A DNA stretch of 64,000 bases, taken from positions 35,570 to 99,569 of the forward strand of contig CALZBR010000002.1 in NCBI GenBank assembly GCA_945621435.1. The letters are read 5' to 3'. This document shows, piece after piece, positions 24,849 to 33,887 of this stretch. Every line of letters starts with the position of its first letter. The first letter of the stretch is position 1. The notes under the pieces were generated by a model that did no database searches, was not told the DNA's origin, and was given only the letters and a program-made list of their open reading frames with translations. Position numbers and translations under genes: made by a program. This DNA comes from an uncultured Lachnospiraceae bacterium. GTDB lineage: Bacteria; Bacillota; Clostridia; Lachnospirales; Lachnospiraceae.

Positions 24849-26483
24849 TCAACCCTTATTCTGGGCATCCACCAGATTCTCGGAATGATACAGCTTGCGA
24901 AGCTTGGGTTTCTCAATCTTGCCGGTAGCGTTTCTGGGCACCTGGGCAAAAATGAATCTTCTGGGGCGCTTGTATCTGGGGAGCTCCTTACAGAACTCCA
25001 TGACTTCTTCTTCCGTGAGAGTCATTCCCGGCTTGCACTCAATGATTGCAGCTGAAATCTCACCGAGACGTTTGTCAGGCAGGCCGATGACTGCATTGTC
25101 CTTGATGGCAGGATGCTTGCTGAGGAAGTTCTCAATCTGTACGGGATAAATGTTTTCACCGCCGCTGATGATCACATCCTTCTTGCGGTCTACCAGATAG
25201 ATGAAGCCGTCTTCATCTCTGCGTGCCATGTCTCCGGTATAGAGCCAGCCGTCCTTCAGGGTCTCTGCGGTAGCCTTCGGGTCATTGTAGTAGCACTCCA
25301 TGACACCGGGTCCCTTCAGGATCAATTCTCCTACATCCTCGCCCTGCACTTCCTGCCCCCGGTCATCCACGATCCGAACCTCCCAGCCATAACCGGGGAT
25401 ACCGATGGCGCCAACCTTGTGGATGTTCTCAACGCCCAGGTGTACCGCACCGGGACCAATGGACTCGCTGAGACCGTAGTTGGTGTCATACCGGTGATGA
25501 GGGAAGATCTCCTTCCAACGCTTGATCAGGCTCTGAGGCACGGGCTGGGCGCCGATATGCATCAGTCTCCACTGATCCAGCTTATAATCCTCCAGCTTTA
25601 CTTCCCCACGCTCGATGGCGAGCAGAATATCCTGTGCCCAGGGTACCAGCAGCCAGACAATGGTACAGCCTTCCCTGGATACGGTTTCCAAAATAGTCTT
25701 GGGTGTGACACCCTTCAAAAGTACCGCCTTGCCACCTACCAGGAAGCTGCCGAACCAGTGCATTTTGGCACCTGTATGGTAAAGAGGCGGGATACAAAGG
25801 AACACATCCTCTCTGGTCTGTCCATGGTGATTTTGCTCCACAGCCGCTGCATGCATCAGGCTGCGATGCTTATGTAAGATTGCTTTCGGGAATCCTGTGG
25901 TCCCGGAGGAAAAATAGATTGCAGCATAATCATCATCCGTCAGTTTGATATCCGGTGCAATACTGGAACAGTTCGCAGACAGCTTGTCATAGTCCTCCGC
26001 AAAAGAGGGGCAGTCACCGCCGACATAGAAAAGAATTCTCTTCTCGTCAATCTCGTCAACGATTTCTTCCACTCTGCCGATAAACTCAGGTCCAAAGACC
26101 AGCACATCCACTTCCGCCAGTTCCACGCAGTACTTAATCTCATCCGCCACATAGCGGAAGTTCAAGGGAACCGCCAATGCTCCCGCTTTCAGGATGCCAA
26201 AATAAATGGGCAGCCACTCCAGGCAGTTCATCAACAGAATTCCTACCTTGTCCCCCTTTTTAATTCCCCTGGAAATCAACAGGTTCGCCATACGGTTTGC
26301 CTTCTCGTTGAATACGCTCCAGGTAATCTCCCTCCGATAGCTGGTCAGGGAAGTGTTTTCCACCAGGTCATAGTCTCTCCAGGTGACTCTTCTCTTCTCC
26401 TGCACATCAGGGTTTATTTCCACCAGACAGATATCGTTGCCGAACTCCCTGGCATTTCTTTCCAAAATCTCTGTAATGGGCAT
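24849..26483 (-). CDS. Acyl-CoA synthetase (AMP-forming), class I adenylate-forming enzyme
   Basis: The 544-residue enzyme activates a carboxylic acid to its CoA thioester with ATP. Motifs in order: the P-loop IYFSSGTTGFPKA, the A5-like NYGLSESIGPG, LYTGDMARRDEDG, the hinge VDRKKDVIISGGENIYP and the catalytic Lys in ATGKIEKPKLR. The start at 26483 (MPITEIL) has a perfect GGAGG five bases upstream. It lies 59 bases after iorB, so it probably uses the arylacetate or acyl product of the same pathway. The chain type of the substrate cannot be read. Confidence 0.9.
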   Translation of the reverse strand: MPITEILERNAREFGNDICLVEINPDVQEKRRVTWRDYDLVENTSLTSYRREITWSVFNEKANRMANLLISRGIKKGDKVGILLMNCLEWLPIYFGILKAGALAVPLNFRYVADEIKYCVELAEVDVLVFGPEFIGRVEEIVDEIDEKRILFYVGGDCPSFAEDYDKLSANCSSIAPDIKLTDDDYAAIYFSSGTTGFPKAILHKHRSLMHAAAVEQNHHGQTREDVFLCIPPLYHTGAKMHWFGSFLVGGKAVLLKGVTPKTILETVSREGCTIVWLLVPWAQDILLAIERGEVKLEDYKLDQWRLMHIGAQPVPQSLIKRWKEIFPHHRYDTNYGLSESIGPGAVHLGVENIHKVGAIGIPGYGWEVRIVDDRGQEVQGEDVGELILKGPGVMECYYNDPKATAETLKDGWLYTGDMARRDEDGFIYLVDRKKDVIISGGENIYPVQIENFLSKHPAIKDNAVIGLPDKRLGEISAAIIECKPGMTLTEEEVMEFCKELPRYKRPRRFIFAQVPRNATGKIEKPKLRKLYHSENLVDAQNKG

Positions 26484-26542
26484 GTTATCCTCCAATACGC
26501 AACTATTCAGAGCCATTCCGCCCTGTAATAGTTCCTGATTAT

Positions 26543-27118
26543 TTATGGCAATGCATATCCTGCTTCAAAAGCAGTCAGATTGATTTCCCTGGTCTTGGGC
26601 GGAACGGTGGACTCGATCACCTGAACCCAGGCTGCCTTGTCAAACTCCATGTTTCTGGCAGCGGCGCCCAGAATCACGGTATTGAACACCTTGGAATTGC
26701 CGAGCTTCAATGCTTCCTCCATAGCGTTCAGGGAAACTACCTTGTATTTGGAGCCCAGATCCTCAATGATATTTTCCGGGTACTCCGCAGCACCGGTAAC
26801 CACCGTCATGGGGTCGATTCTCTGATCGTTAATAATAAGGATTCCGTCTTTCTTCAGGAAGTGCGCATAACGCAATGCTTCCAATCTCTCGAAAGCAATC
26901 AGGATATCTGCCTGACCTTCTTCCACAATCGGCTCTGCCACAGCTTCTCCGTAGCGTACATAGGTCACCACGCTGCCGCCTCTCTGGGCCATTCCGTGTA
27001 CTTCGGAAATCTTCACATCAAAACCGGCTTCTATGGCAAGTCCGCCGAGAATACGGCTGGTCAGCAATGTTCCCTGACCTCCGACACCAACTATCATAAT
27101 ATTCTTTGTCTCTGTCAT
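26543..27118 (-). CDS. iorB: Indolepyruvate ferredoxin oxidoreductase, beta subunit
   Basis: IorB is the gamma-type domain of a 2-oxoacid:ferredoxin oxidoreductase that works with IorA. The 191-residue protein opens with the nucleotide-binding-like stretch IMIVGVGGQGTLLTSRILGG and has SEVHGMAQRGGSVVTYVRYG, both hallmarks of the family. I start at 27118 (MTETKNI); the longer frame to 27238 lies inside iorA. The gene follows iorA by 28 bases. Confidence 0.94.
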   Translation of the reverse strand: MTETKNIMIVGVGGQGTLLTSRILGGLAIEAGFDVKISEVHGMAQRGGSVVTYVRYGEAVAEPIVEEGQADILIAFERLEALRYAHFLKKDGILIINDQRIDPMTVVTGAAEYPENIIEDLGSKYKVVSLNAMEEALKLGNSKVFNTVILGAAARNMEFDKAAWVQVIESTVPPKTREINLTAFEAGYALP

Positions 27119-27146
27119 CTCAACCTTATCCTTTCTGGTCTCAGCA

Positions 27147-28895
27147 CTATTTTGCATCTGCATTGCAGGTATGTCCGATTGCTCCGAACTTACAGGTCTG
27201 CATGCAGAGTCCGCAGCCGTTGCACATGGTCTCGTCAATCTTTACCGTTCCGTCTGCATTCTTGGTAATCGCAGGGCAGCCTGGCTGGAGACACATACCG
27301 CACTTCCTGCATTTCTCGGGAATGGTGAAGCACTTGCCCTTGGGCACAAAGCTCTTCAGCAGTGCACAGGGCGCCTGTACGATGATGACAGACACTTCGT
27401 CCTTGGCAAGCTCTGCCTTGATTACCTGCTCCAGGCGGACCTGATCAAAGGCATCTACCACCTCAACATTCTTTACCCCCAGACCTCTGCACAGCTCATC
27501 CAGCAGGATGGGGTCAGTGGGCTCCCCGTTCAGCATCTTACCGGTAGCGGCATGCTCCTGATGTCCGGTCATGCCGGTAGTGGAGTTATCCAGAATCAAA
27601 ACGGTTCCGGTGGACTGATTGTAAACCATATTCATCAAAGAATTGACTCCGGTATGTAAGAAGGTGGAATCACCGATGACTGCCACCCAGTTCCTGATAT
27701 AGTCTTTCCCCTTTGCCTTTTCCATACCATGAAGAGTAGAGATACTGGAGCCCATGCAGACTACCGTATCCACCACACCAAGAGGTGCTACGGCGCCAAG
27801 CGTATAACAGCCGATATCCCCCGCTGCGTGGAGCTTCATTTTCTTCAGTACAGAGAAGGTGCTTCTGTGAGGACAGCCGGGGCAGAGAATGGGAGGTCTC
27901 GCAGGAACCGGGGCAGGTGTGGCAACCTCTGTCTCCACGCCGAGAATGGCCTTGCGAATCATATTGGCACTGTACTCGCCCTGCACGGTAAAGATTTCCT
28001 TGCCGGTGCAGGCAATGCCCATAGCCTTCACCTGCTCCTCAATCACGGGCTCCAGTTCCTCTACGATGTAGAGCTTCTCAACCTTTGCGGCAAATTCCGC
28101 AATCAGCTTCCCGGGAAGAGGATGTACCATACCAAGCTTTAACACGGAAGCCTCCGGCAGTGCCTCTCTCACATACTGATAGGGGATACCGCTGGTAATC
28201 ACGCCGATTTTGGTATCGCGGTACTCGGTTCTGTTGAGATCCAGGGTGCAGGCATCCTCCGCAAGGCGCTTCATTCTCTGCTCTACAAAGATATGTCTCT
28301 TGATTGCCATTCCGGGCATCATGACGGTCTTGGAAATATTTCTCTCATAGGGTTTATCCTCGGGCACCACTCTGTCCTCCAGATTAACAATGCCCTGGGA
28401 ATGGGACAATCTGGTGGTGGTTCTCAAAATAACCGGAGTATCATACTCCTCGGAGATTTCGTAAGCTCTCTTGGTAAATACTCTGGCTTCCTCACTATCC
28501 GAGGGCTCAATCACGGGAACCATGGCAGCTCTGGCAACCATTCTGGTGTCCTGCTCGTTCTGGGAACTGTAGATACCGGGGTCATCCGCAGCCACCATTA
28601 CCATACCTCCGTTGACACCGATGTACGATACGGTGTACAGGGGATCACTGGCCACGTTCACGCCCACATGCTTCATCATGCACATGGAACGCACACCGGC
28701 CATGGAGGCACCGATAGCCACCTCCGTGGCCACCTTCTCATTGGGAGCCCACTCGGCGTATACCCCCTCGTACTTAACAATGTTTTCACTTACTTCCGTG
28801 CTGGGAGTACCGGGATAGGCGCTTGTTACCTTTACCCCTGCCTCATAAGCCCCTCTGGCAATGGCTTCATTGCCAAGCATCATCTTTCTCTTCAT
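27147..28895 (-). CDS. iorA: Indolepyruvate ferredoxin oxidoreductase, alpha subunit
   Basis: With IorB this enzyme oxidatively decarboxylates aryl pyruvates from aromatic amino acids to aryl-acetyl-CoA, reducing ferredoxin. The 582-residue protein has the pyrimidine-binding domain at the start (GNEAIARGAYEAGVKVTSAYPGTPSTE), the thiamine-diphosphate domain (CPGCPHR, GDIGCYTLG, GDSTFLHTG) and a C-terminal 2x[4Fe-4S] ferredoxin domain (CRKCGMCLQPGCP and CNGCGLCMQTC). Length and order fit the family well. It is first in an operon with iorB and the acyl-CoA synthetase. Confidence 0.96.
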   Translation of the reverse strand: MKRKMMLGNEAIARGAYEAGVKVTSAYPGTPSTEVSENIVKYEGVYAEWAPNEKVATEVAIGASMAGVRSMCMMKHVGVNVASDPLYTVSYIGVNGGMVMVAADDPGIYSSQNEQDTRMVARAAMVPVIEPSDSEEARVFTKRAYEISEEYDTPVILRTTTRLSHSQGIVNLEDRVVPEDKPYERNISKTVMMPGMAIKRHIFVEQRMKRLAEDACTLDLNRTEYRDTKIGVITSGIPYQYVREALPEASVLKLGMVHPLPGKLIAEFAAKVEKLYIVEELEPVIEEQVKAMGIACTGKEIFTVQGEYSANMIRKAILGVETEVATPAPVPARPPILCPGCPHRSTFSVLKKMKLHAAGDIGCYTLGAVAPLGVVDTVVCMGSSISTLHGMEKAKGKDYIRNWVAVIGDSTFLHTGVNSLMNMVYNQSTGTVLILDNSTTGMTGHQEHAATGKMLNGEPTDPILLDELCRGLGVKNVEVVDAFDQVRLEQVIKAELAKDEVSVIIVQAPCALLKSFVPKGKCFTIPEKCRKCGMCLQPGCPAITKNADGTVKIDETMCNGCGLCMQTCKFGAIGHTCNADAK

Positions 28896-28970
28896 ATATA
28901 ATTCCTTTCTGTTAATAATGATTCTTTTTTATCTCTCGCTTTATCTTTCGGACCCTTAACTTACATACAA

Positions 28971-30467
28971 CTAATAATATAAATCGGGCACAAAAGATAC
29001 AGGGGAATAGTCACTAATATTATTATTTCCCAGATAAAGGTATGTCAGATTCGTCAGCCCACTCAAGGCACTGATATCACTGATATTATTATCGGACAAT
29101 TGAAGGCCTGTCAGATTCGTCAGCCCACCCAAGGCACTGATATCACTGATATTATTATTATCCAAATAAAGATGTTCCAAGTTCGTCAGCCCACTCAACG
29201 CACTGATATCACTGATATTATTGCAATCCAACTCAAGGTATGTCAGATTCGTCAGACCACTCAGCGCACTGATATCACTGATATTATTATCTAGCAAATA
29301 AAGACGTATCAGATTCGTCAGTCCACTCAATGCACCGATATCACTGATGTTATTTTCGTTCAAATCAAGATCTATCAGATTCGTCAGACCACTCAATGCA
29401 CTGATATCACTGATATTATTGCGATCCGACTCAAGGATTGTCAGATTCGTCAGACCGCTCAAGGCACTGATATCACTGATATTATTACTGTACAATCCAA
29501 GGCCTGTCAGATTCGTCAGTCCACTCAACGCACTGATATCACTGATATTATTTTCGTCCAAACGTAGACTTGTCAGATTCGTCAGTCCACTCAACGCACT
29601 GATATCACTGATATTATTATAACTCAAATAAAGATCTACCAGATTCGTCAGACCGCTCAAGGCACTGATATCACTGATATTATTACCGTCCAACCAAAGG
29701 TATGTCAGATTCGTCAGACCGCTCAAGGCACTGATATCACTGATATTATTACTGCCCAATTCAAGGTTTGCCAGATTCGTCAGTCCACTCAACGCACTGA
29801 TATCACTTATTTCTCGATCCCGGATATCTAAACACGTAATCTCCCATACATCACTCAGCATGATATCTCCTGCCCGGATGCCGGTCACTTCCCGCATGGC
29901 TGCTTCCAAATTCTCATCCTGCCAGTCAATGACATAATCCTCCAGACCGGCTTCTTTCCAGGGCACAAAAACAGGCTTTCCCTGCTCCGGTGTCTCAGTA
30001 TCAGGCTGCTGTTCGTCCTCTCCGTTTGCTGATGCCTCAGCGCCAGGCTGTTCCGGCTCTCCCTCTCCACTTTCTGCTGCCCCCTGATTATTTTCCTCTT
30101 TTCCTTCCGATTCCTTTAATTCCTCCAGTTTCTTCCGGATTGTTTTAGAGTCTGTAGCCTCATATCCTTCTTCCAGCACTTTTACCGCTTCTTCATAGTC
30201 TCCCATTGCTATGTATACTTCAGCCAGTCCAAGGTATGCTTCCTTGCACTTGGGATCAATCTCAATAGCTTTCTCGTATGCCGCGATGGCTTTCTCATAT
30301 TTCAGTTCATCCATATAATGCTCTGCCAGCTCCAGCTGCTCTGTCAGCTTCTTTCCACTGTTTCCGCCGGTGACCTTGACGACAACGGCTACCGCAATAC
30401 ACACAACCGCTGCGATACAGGCAATTATTGCAATTAGCTTTTTGTTGATACCTTTCTTTTGTTCCAT
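28971..30467 (-). CDS. Membrane-anchored TPR plus leucine-rich repeat protein
   Basis: The 498-residue protein has a short Lys-rich N-terminus and a membrane segment (about 11-29), two TPR units (about 38-108, KYEKAIAAYEKAIEIDPKCKEAYLGLAEVYIAMGDYEEAV in several parts), an acidic Glu/Pro/Gln-rich linker (about 120-165), a small cap region, and twelve 22-residue leucine-rich repeats (218-481) of the internalin/SDS22 type with NNISDISALSGLTNL as the fixed part. A short C-terminal cap ends in DLYY. The repeats should form a curved ligand-binding surface outside the cell. The ligand is unknown. The repeats are nearly identical, pointing to recent expansion. Confidence 0.87.
   Translation of the reverse strand: MEQKKGINKKLIAIIACIAAVVCIAVAVVVKVTGGNSGKKLTEQLELAEHYMDELKYEKAIAAYEKAIEIDPKCKEAYLGLAEVYIAMGDYEEAVKVLEEGYEATDSKTIRKKLEELKESEGKEENNQGAAESGEGEPEQPGAEASANGEDEQQPDTETPEQGKPVFVPWKEAGLEDYVIDWQDENLEAAMREVTGIRAGDIMLSDVWEITCLDIRDREISDISALSGLTNLANLELGSNNISDISALSGLTNLTYLWLDGNNISDISALSGLTNLVDLYLSYNNISDISALSGLTNLTSLRLDENNISDISALSGLTNLTGLGLYSNNISDISALSGLTNLTILESDRNNISDISALSGLTNLIDLDLNENNISDIGALSGLTNLIRLYLLDNNISDISALSGLTNLTYLELDCNNISDISALSGLTNLEHLYLDNNNISDISALGGLTNLTGLQLSDNNISDISALSGLTNLTYLYLGNNNISDYSPVSFVPDLYY
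29025..29816 (-). repeat. Twelve 66-base tandem repeats coding for leucine-rich repeats
   Basis: The array is exactly 12 x 66 bases. In each unit the part coding for NNISDISALSGLTNL is almost unchanged at DNA level, while the seven residues that follow vary (for example TYLWLDG, VDLYLSY, IRLYLLD). One unit has SDIGAL and one has SALGGL. The variable positions are the exposed ones of the repeat. Confidence 0.93.
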
Positions 30468-30494
30468 GGTTCGTTTCTCTTCTCCGTGAATAAA

Positions 30495-32030
30495 TCAGTC
30501 TAAAGCCTTTTTCACAGGCACTTCCACCTTTTCTTCAAAACACTCAAACAGCTCATCCGTCATCTTCTTGTCCATCTTGGGAGTCACAAGGCTCACAAGG
30601 GGTACCAGCACCAGGCTGATCAACATGGTAATCGCCCCTGCATTGATGGGGGATTTGATGAATCCAAAAATCATATTTGCCACTGTCAGAGCCACACTGA
30701 ACGCGAAGCTTACCCATACGGATGCCTTGGTAACCTTCTTCCAATAGAGACCGTACATAAAGGGTGCCAGGAAGGCTCCTGCCAATGCGCCCCAGGAATA
30801 GCCCATGAGCTGTGCAATGTTGGGAATCTTATTCTTGTTCAGTGCGATCACTACGGAAATAACCACAAATACCAGCACGAAGATTCTCATCAGCAGTACC
30901 TGCTTCTTCTCGTCCTTTTCTTCCTTGCTCTTCTTGGAAATACTTCCCAGGAAGTCGATGGTCAGCGTGGAGCTGGAGGTCAGCACCAGAGAAGAAAGAG
31001 TAGACATGGATGCGGACAATACCAGCACAATCACAATACCGATCAACAGATCGGGCAGAGTCGCGAGCATGGAAGGAATGATGGAGTCAAAGCCATCCTT
31101 TGCCAGATTGATCTTGTCCGAGAAAAGTCTTCCAAAGCCGCCCAGAAAATAGCAGCCACCGGAAACCACGATTGCAAATACCGTGGAAACAATCATACCT
31201 GTCTTGATATTCTTCTCACTCTTGATCGCATAGAACTTACCCACCATCTGAGGCAGTCCCCAGGTTCCCAGGGAAGTCAGAATGATCACACCCAGAAGAT
31301 TCATGGGATCCGGTCCGAAGAAGGAGGCGAAAATACCGTCTCCTGCCACAGGAAGCACTTCGCCCTCTGCAGGAACCTGTGCCGCAAGCCTGGTCAGTGC
31401 ACTGTAAAACCCGCCCTGTCCCTGTAATACGGAGTAAATAACCATGCAAATGCCGAACAGCATGAAAATACCCTGAATAAAGTCATTCAATACCGTAGCC
31501 ATATAGCCACCCAGAACAACATATGCACCGGTAAGCACCGCCATCACGATCAGGCAGGTGCTGTAAGGGATGTCAAAGGCCATTCCGAACAGTCTGGAGA
31601 GACCGTTGTATACAGATGCCGTATAAGGAATCAGGAACACAAAGGTAATGACAGAAGCTGTGATTTTCAACGCCTTGCTGTCATATCGTTTACCGAAATA
31701 ATCCGGCATGGTCTTGGCATCGATATGCTGGGTCATGACTCTGGTTCTCCTTCCCAATACAAACCATGCCAAAAGGCTGCCAAGGAGCGCATTTCCGATA
31801 CCGATCCAGGTAGATGCAATACCGTATTTCCAGCCGAACTGACCTGCATACCCCACAAATACCACTGCCGAAAAGTATGAGGTACCGTAGGCAAAGGCCG
31901 AAATCCAGGGACCGGCGGAACGGGATCCCAATACAAAACCATCCACGTCAGAGGCATGCTTTCTGGCATAAACGCCGACGCCGATCATTACCGCAAAAAA
32001 GATACATAACATAAGTATTTTAGCAATCAT
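30495..32030 (-). CDS. Sodium/solute symporter (SSF family, proline permease-like)
   Basis: The 511-residue protein has about 13 membrane segments and matches the PutP-like SSF group: GFVLGSRSAGPWISAFAYGTSYFSAVVFVGYAG near the N-terminus (in several parts) and the LVLSASMSTLSSLVLTSSSTLTID sodium-site region around residues 330-350. SSF proteins import solutes such as proline with Na+. I start at 32030 (MIAKILMLC), which has GGGGG seven bases upstream, instead of the 18-residue longer frame. The substrate is a guess. Confidence 0.9.
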   Translation of the reverse strand: MIAKILMLCIFFAVMIGVGVYARKHASDVDGFVLGSRSAGPWISAFAYGTSYFSAVVFVGYAGQFGWKYGIASTWIGIGNALLGSLLAWFVLGRRTRVMTQHIDAKTMPDYFGKRYDSKALKITASVITFVFLIPYTASVYNGLSRLFGMAFDIPYSTCLIVMAVLTGAYVVLGGYMATVLNDFIQGIFMLFGICMVIYSVLQGQGGFYSALTRLAAQVPAEGEVLPVAGDGIFASFFGPDPMNLLGVIILTSLGTWGLPQMVGKFYAIKSEKNIKTGMIVSTVFAIVVSGGCYFLGGFGRLFSDKINLAKDGFDSIIPSMLATLPDLLIGIVIVLVLSASMSTLSSLVLTSSSTLTIDFLGSISKKSKEEKDEKKQVLLMRIFVLVFVVISVVIALNKNKIPNIAQLMGYSWGALAGAFLAPFMYGLYWKKVTKASVWVSFAFSVALTVANMIFGFIKSPINAGAITMLISLVLVPLVSLVTPKMDKKMTDELFECFEEKVEVPVKKALD

Positions 32031-32111
32031 ATGTATTCCCCCGAGAAAACTTTTTACCCTAATCGCGAAATGGAATAATCCCATCCGCTTTAAAGCATTA
32101 AAGTAATTGTA

Positions 32112-32143
32112 TAAAAGAAAGGAGGTGTTGTCAACACCTCCTT
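32112..32143 (-). terminator. Perfect palindromic terminator
   Basis: GGAGGTGTTG (32121-32130) and CAACACCTCC (32132-32141) pair perfectly around one base, extended by AA/TT, and the minus strand continues with TTTCTTTT. It lies directly after the stop of the papain-fold-like gene. The plus strand has no T run. Confidence 0.8.
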
Positions 32144-32147
32144 CCCA

Positions 32148-32819
32148 TTACTTTATCCCTATCAGACAGATTGCTTTGCTCTGTCCTCCGTTGATTTTCT
32201 TCATCATCTCACGGATACTTTCAAAGGGTCCCTCCACCCTGCCGTTGCAGTGTACATTATGGGCTACATAGCCCTCTGACTCCTTGGTAATGTTCACCGT
32301 ATGTACCTCTCCCCGGATGTCGTTTTTGTTATTGTACATGGTAAGGATCAGGCTCCGGCTCCTCTGCCCCAGCTCCTCGAATTGCTCCTCCCCGGTCACC
32401 AGCTCCGTCTCAAAGCCCTGCCTCTGCAGAAAGTCGCTGACTGCCCGTGGGGTAGTACCGAATTTACCGGCCAAGGTCATTCCGTCCTTTTCGAATTCAC
32501 CGATCATCTCCGGCAGAGGCATCAGCTGTCGCCCCAGCACACTGTGAACAGCATTATACACGGCAAAGATCTCACAACCCGCATACGCCATATCTGTCTT
32601 GCCGTAGGCCATGTCGCGATAACGGTTCTGATCCTCCACATAGCCGTTGTTTCTGCGAATCACCTCTTCGTGTCTGATAAAGGCCTCTTCATTTTTCGCC
32701 CGATTGGCGCTAAAATCTTTCTTCCGAAGCCTGTTCCATATGCGCAACAGTTCCCAGGCACGAAGCAGTGTCCTGTTCCCGAGCCTTTGTGGGATAAATC
32801 CATATATCTTTTCAAGCAT
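32148..32819 (-). CDS. Conserved protein with papain-like (C39-type) features
   Basis: I do not recognise a named family for this 223-residue protein. It shows features of a papain-fold enzyme: a Cys at the start of a helix (MAYAGCEIFAVYNAV, about residue 82), a His in a strand (GEVHTVNI, about 175) and a following polar strand (AHNVHCNG). That order fits C39-like or bacteriocin-processing-like domains. There is no signal peptide and no transporter domain. The start at 32819 (MLEKIYGF) has GGAGG six bases upstream. It ends at a perfect terminator and seems to be a single-gene unit. Confidence 0.65.
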   Translation of the reverse strand: MLEKIYGFIPQRLGNRTLLRAWELLRIWNRLRKKDFSANRAKNEEAFIRHEEVIRRNNGYVEDQNRYRDMAYGKTDMAYAGCEIFAVYNAVHSVLGRQLMPLPEMIGEFEKDGMTLAGKFGTTPRAVSDFLQRQGFETELVTGEEQFEELGQRSRSLILTMYNNKNDIRGEVHTVNITKESEGYVAHNVHCNGRVEGPFESIREMMKKINGGQSKAICLIGIK

Positions 32820-32861
32820 GCGAGTCCTCCACATTCTACTTCCTTCCCACGATACCGAGAT

Positions 32862-33761
32862 CTATTGCTTTTTCCACCACTCCAACAGTTTATCGACGGA
32901 GGGGTTTGTGTTATCTGAGGACCAGATCATTTCGAAATTCAAGGTTTCTGCTGTCCCGTCACCCTTCATCACCGGAATGATTGCCAGCTCCTCCTTTTTA
33001 CTGTATGGACGGACAATATACTCCGGGAGCAGACTGACTCCCATTTCCAATGCGGTCATCAGCATAATAGTTTCCGGCTCCTTCTCAACGGCAACCACCT
33101 GTGGTAAAAAGCCACCCCGCTGGTACACCCACAGCATTTCTTCCATCTCGTCCCTGGCTCTTCCGGCAGGCTGCATGATGATGAAGGTTTCCCCTTGCAG
33201 CTCATTGCATTGAAGTTCCTTTTTCTCCGCCAGCGGATGGTTTCCGGACATTGCCACGAAGATAGGATAGCTTCTGATATATTGCCGGTTCATGTTCTCA
33301 TAGTTTCTCTGATGGGGCTGAACCGTAAATATCACATCGCATTCTCCCCTCTGCAGGGATTCCATCAGACCGCTCATGGTATTGCGCTGAAACTTCAGCT
33401 TAATATCCGGAAACGCTTCGTGGAACCCTCGCAGCAGCTCGAAGCAGTCGCTTTGTCCAAAGCCGCTGATGAAGCCGATGGTCATCTCCCCATCCATCCC
33501 CTGGGAAGCCATTCTTGCAAGGCGCATTGCTTCATCGCTTCGCTTTAGGATTGCCCTCGCCTCTTTCAGATAGACACTTCCCGCAGTTGTCAGCTCCATG
33601 TGATGCTTGTCCCGAACAAAAAGCTTTACCCCGAGAGTTTTCTCCAGTGCCTGAATCTGCTGCGTCATGGCAGTCTGGGAGATGAAGCATTCCCTGGCAG
33701 CCTTGGTAAAATTTAGATGCTCCGCTGCACTGATAAAGTATTCTAATTGATTCAGATTCAT
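32862..33761 (-). CDS. LysR-family transcriptional regulator
   Basis: The 299-residue protein has the N-terminal winged helix (MNLNQLEYFISAAEHLNFTKAARECFISQTAMTQQIQALEK in several parts) and a C-terminal effector-binding domain (about 90-295). LysR regulators commonly control the gene transcribed away from them, here the TrpB2-like gene, from a shared intergenic region. A perfect inverted repeat with T-N11-A form lies there. The effector is unknown. Confidence 0.93.
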   Translation of the reverse strand: MNLNQLEYFISAAEHLNFTKAARECFISQTAMTQQIQALEKTLGVKLFVRDKHHMELTTAGSVYLKEARAILKRSDEAMRLARMASQGMDGEMTIGFISGFGQSDCFELLRGFHEAFPDIKLKFQRNTMSGLMESLQRGECDVIFTVQPHQRNYENMNRQYIRSYPIFVAMSGNHPLAEKKELQCNELQGETFIIMQPAGRARDEMEEMLWVYQRGGFLPQVVAVEKEPETIMLMTALEMGVSLLPEYIVRPYSKKEELAIIPVMKGDGTAETLNFEMIWSSDNTNPSVDKLLEWWKKQ

Positions 33762-33784
33762 GTATCATTTTCCCTTCGTTTGCG

Positions 33785-33803
33785 TAATAAGTTTATCTTA
33801 TTA
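33785..33803. promoter_or_regulatory. Candidate LysR operator between regulator and TrpB2-like gene
   Basis: TAATAAG and CTTATTA form a perfect 7-base inverted repeat with a 5-base spacer. LysR proteins bind T-N11-A palindromes, usually near the regulator promoter, and this lies 24 bases upstream of the lysR start. Role inferred from position and symmetry. Confidence 0.55.
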
Positions 33804-33822
33804 TATATTCACATTATATCAT

Positions 33823-33851
33823 TAGACAATTCTCTTTTCCAGTGTAATAAT
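33823..33851 (+). promoter_or_regulatory. Possible promoter of the TrpB2-like gene
   Basis: TAGACA (33823-33828) and AATAAT (33846-33851) are 17 bases apart, about 37 bases upstream of the start codon. An AGGAGGT at 33874-33880 is the ribosome binding site. The -10 match is moderate. Confidence 0.45.
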
Positions 33852-33887
33852 AAGAAAAACTTGAATAATTAATAGGAGGTAGCACTG

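Noticed and set aside
22687..24850. Small lactococcin 972-like bacteriocin gene beside the ABC cassette
   Set aside because: The gap 24748-24848 is too short and taken up by a terminator, and no small frame with a signal peptide and Trp/Gly-rich core was found.
29025..29816. Regular repeats with a fixed and a variable part, as in a CRISPR array
   Set aside because: The 66-base units are in frame and code for 22-residue leucine-rich repeats; no cas genes and no palindromic repeats are present.
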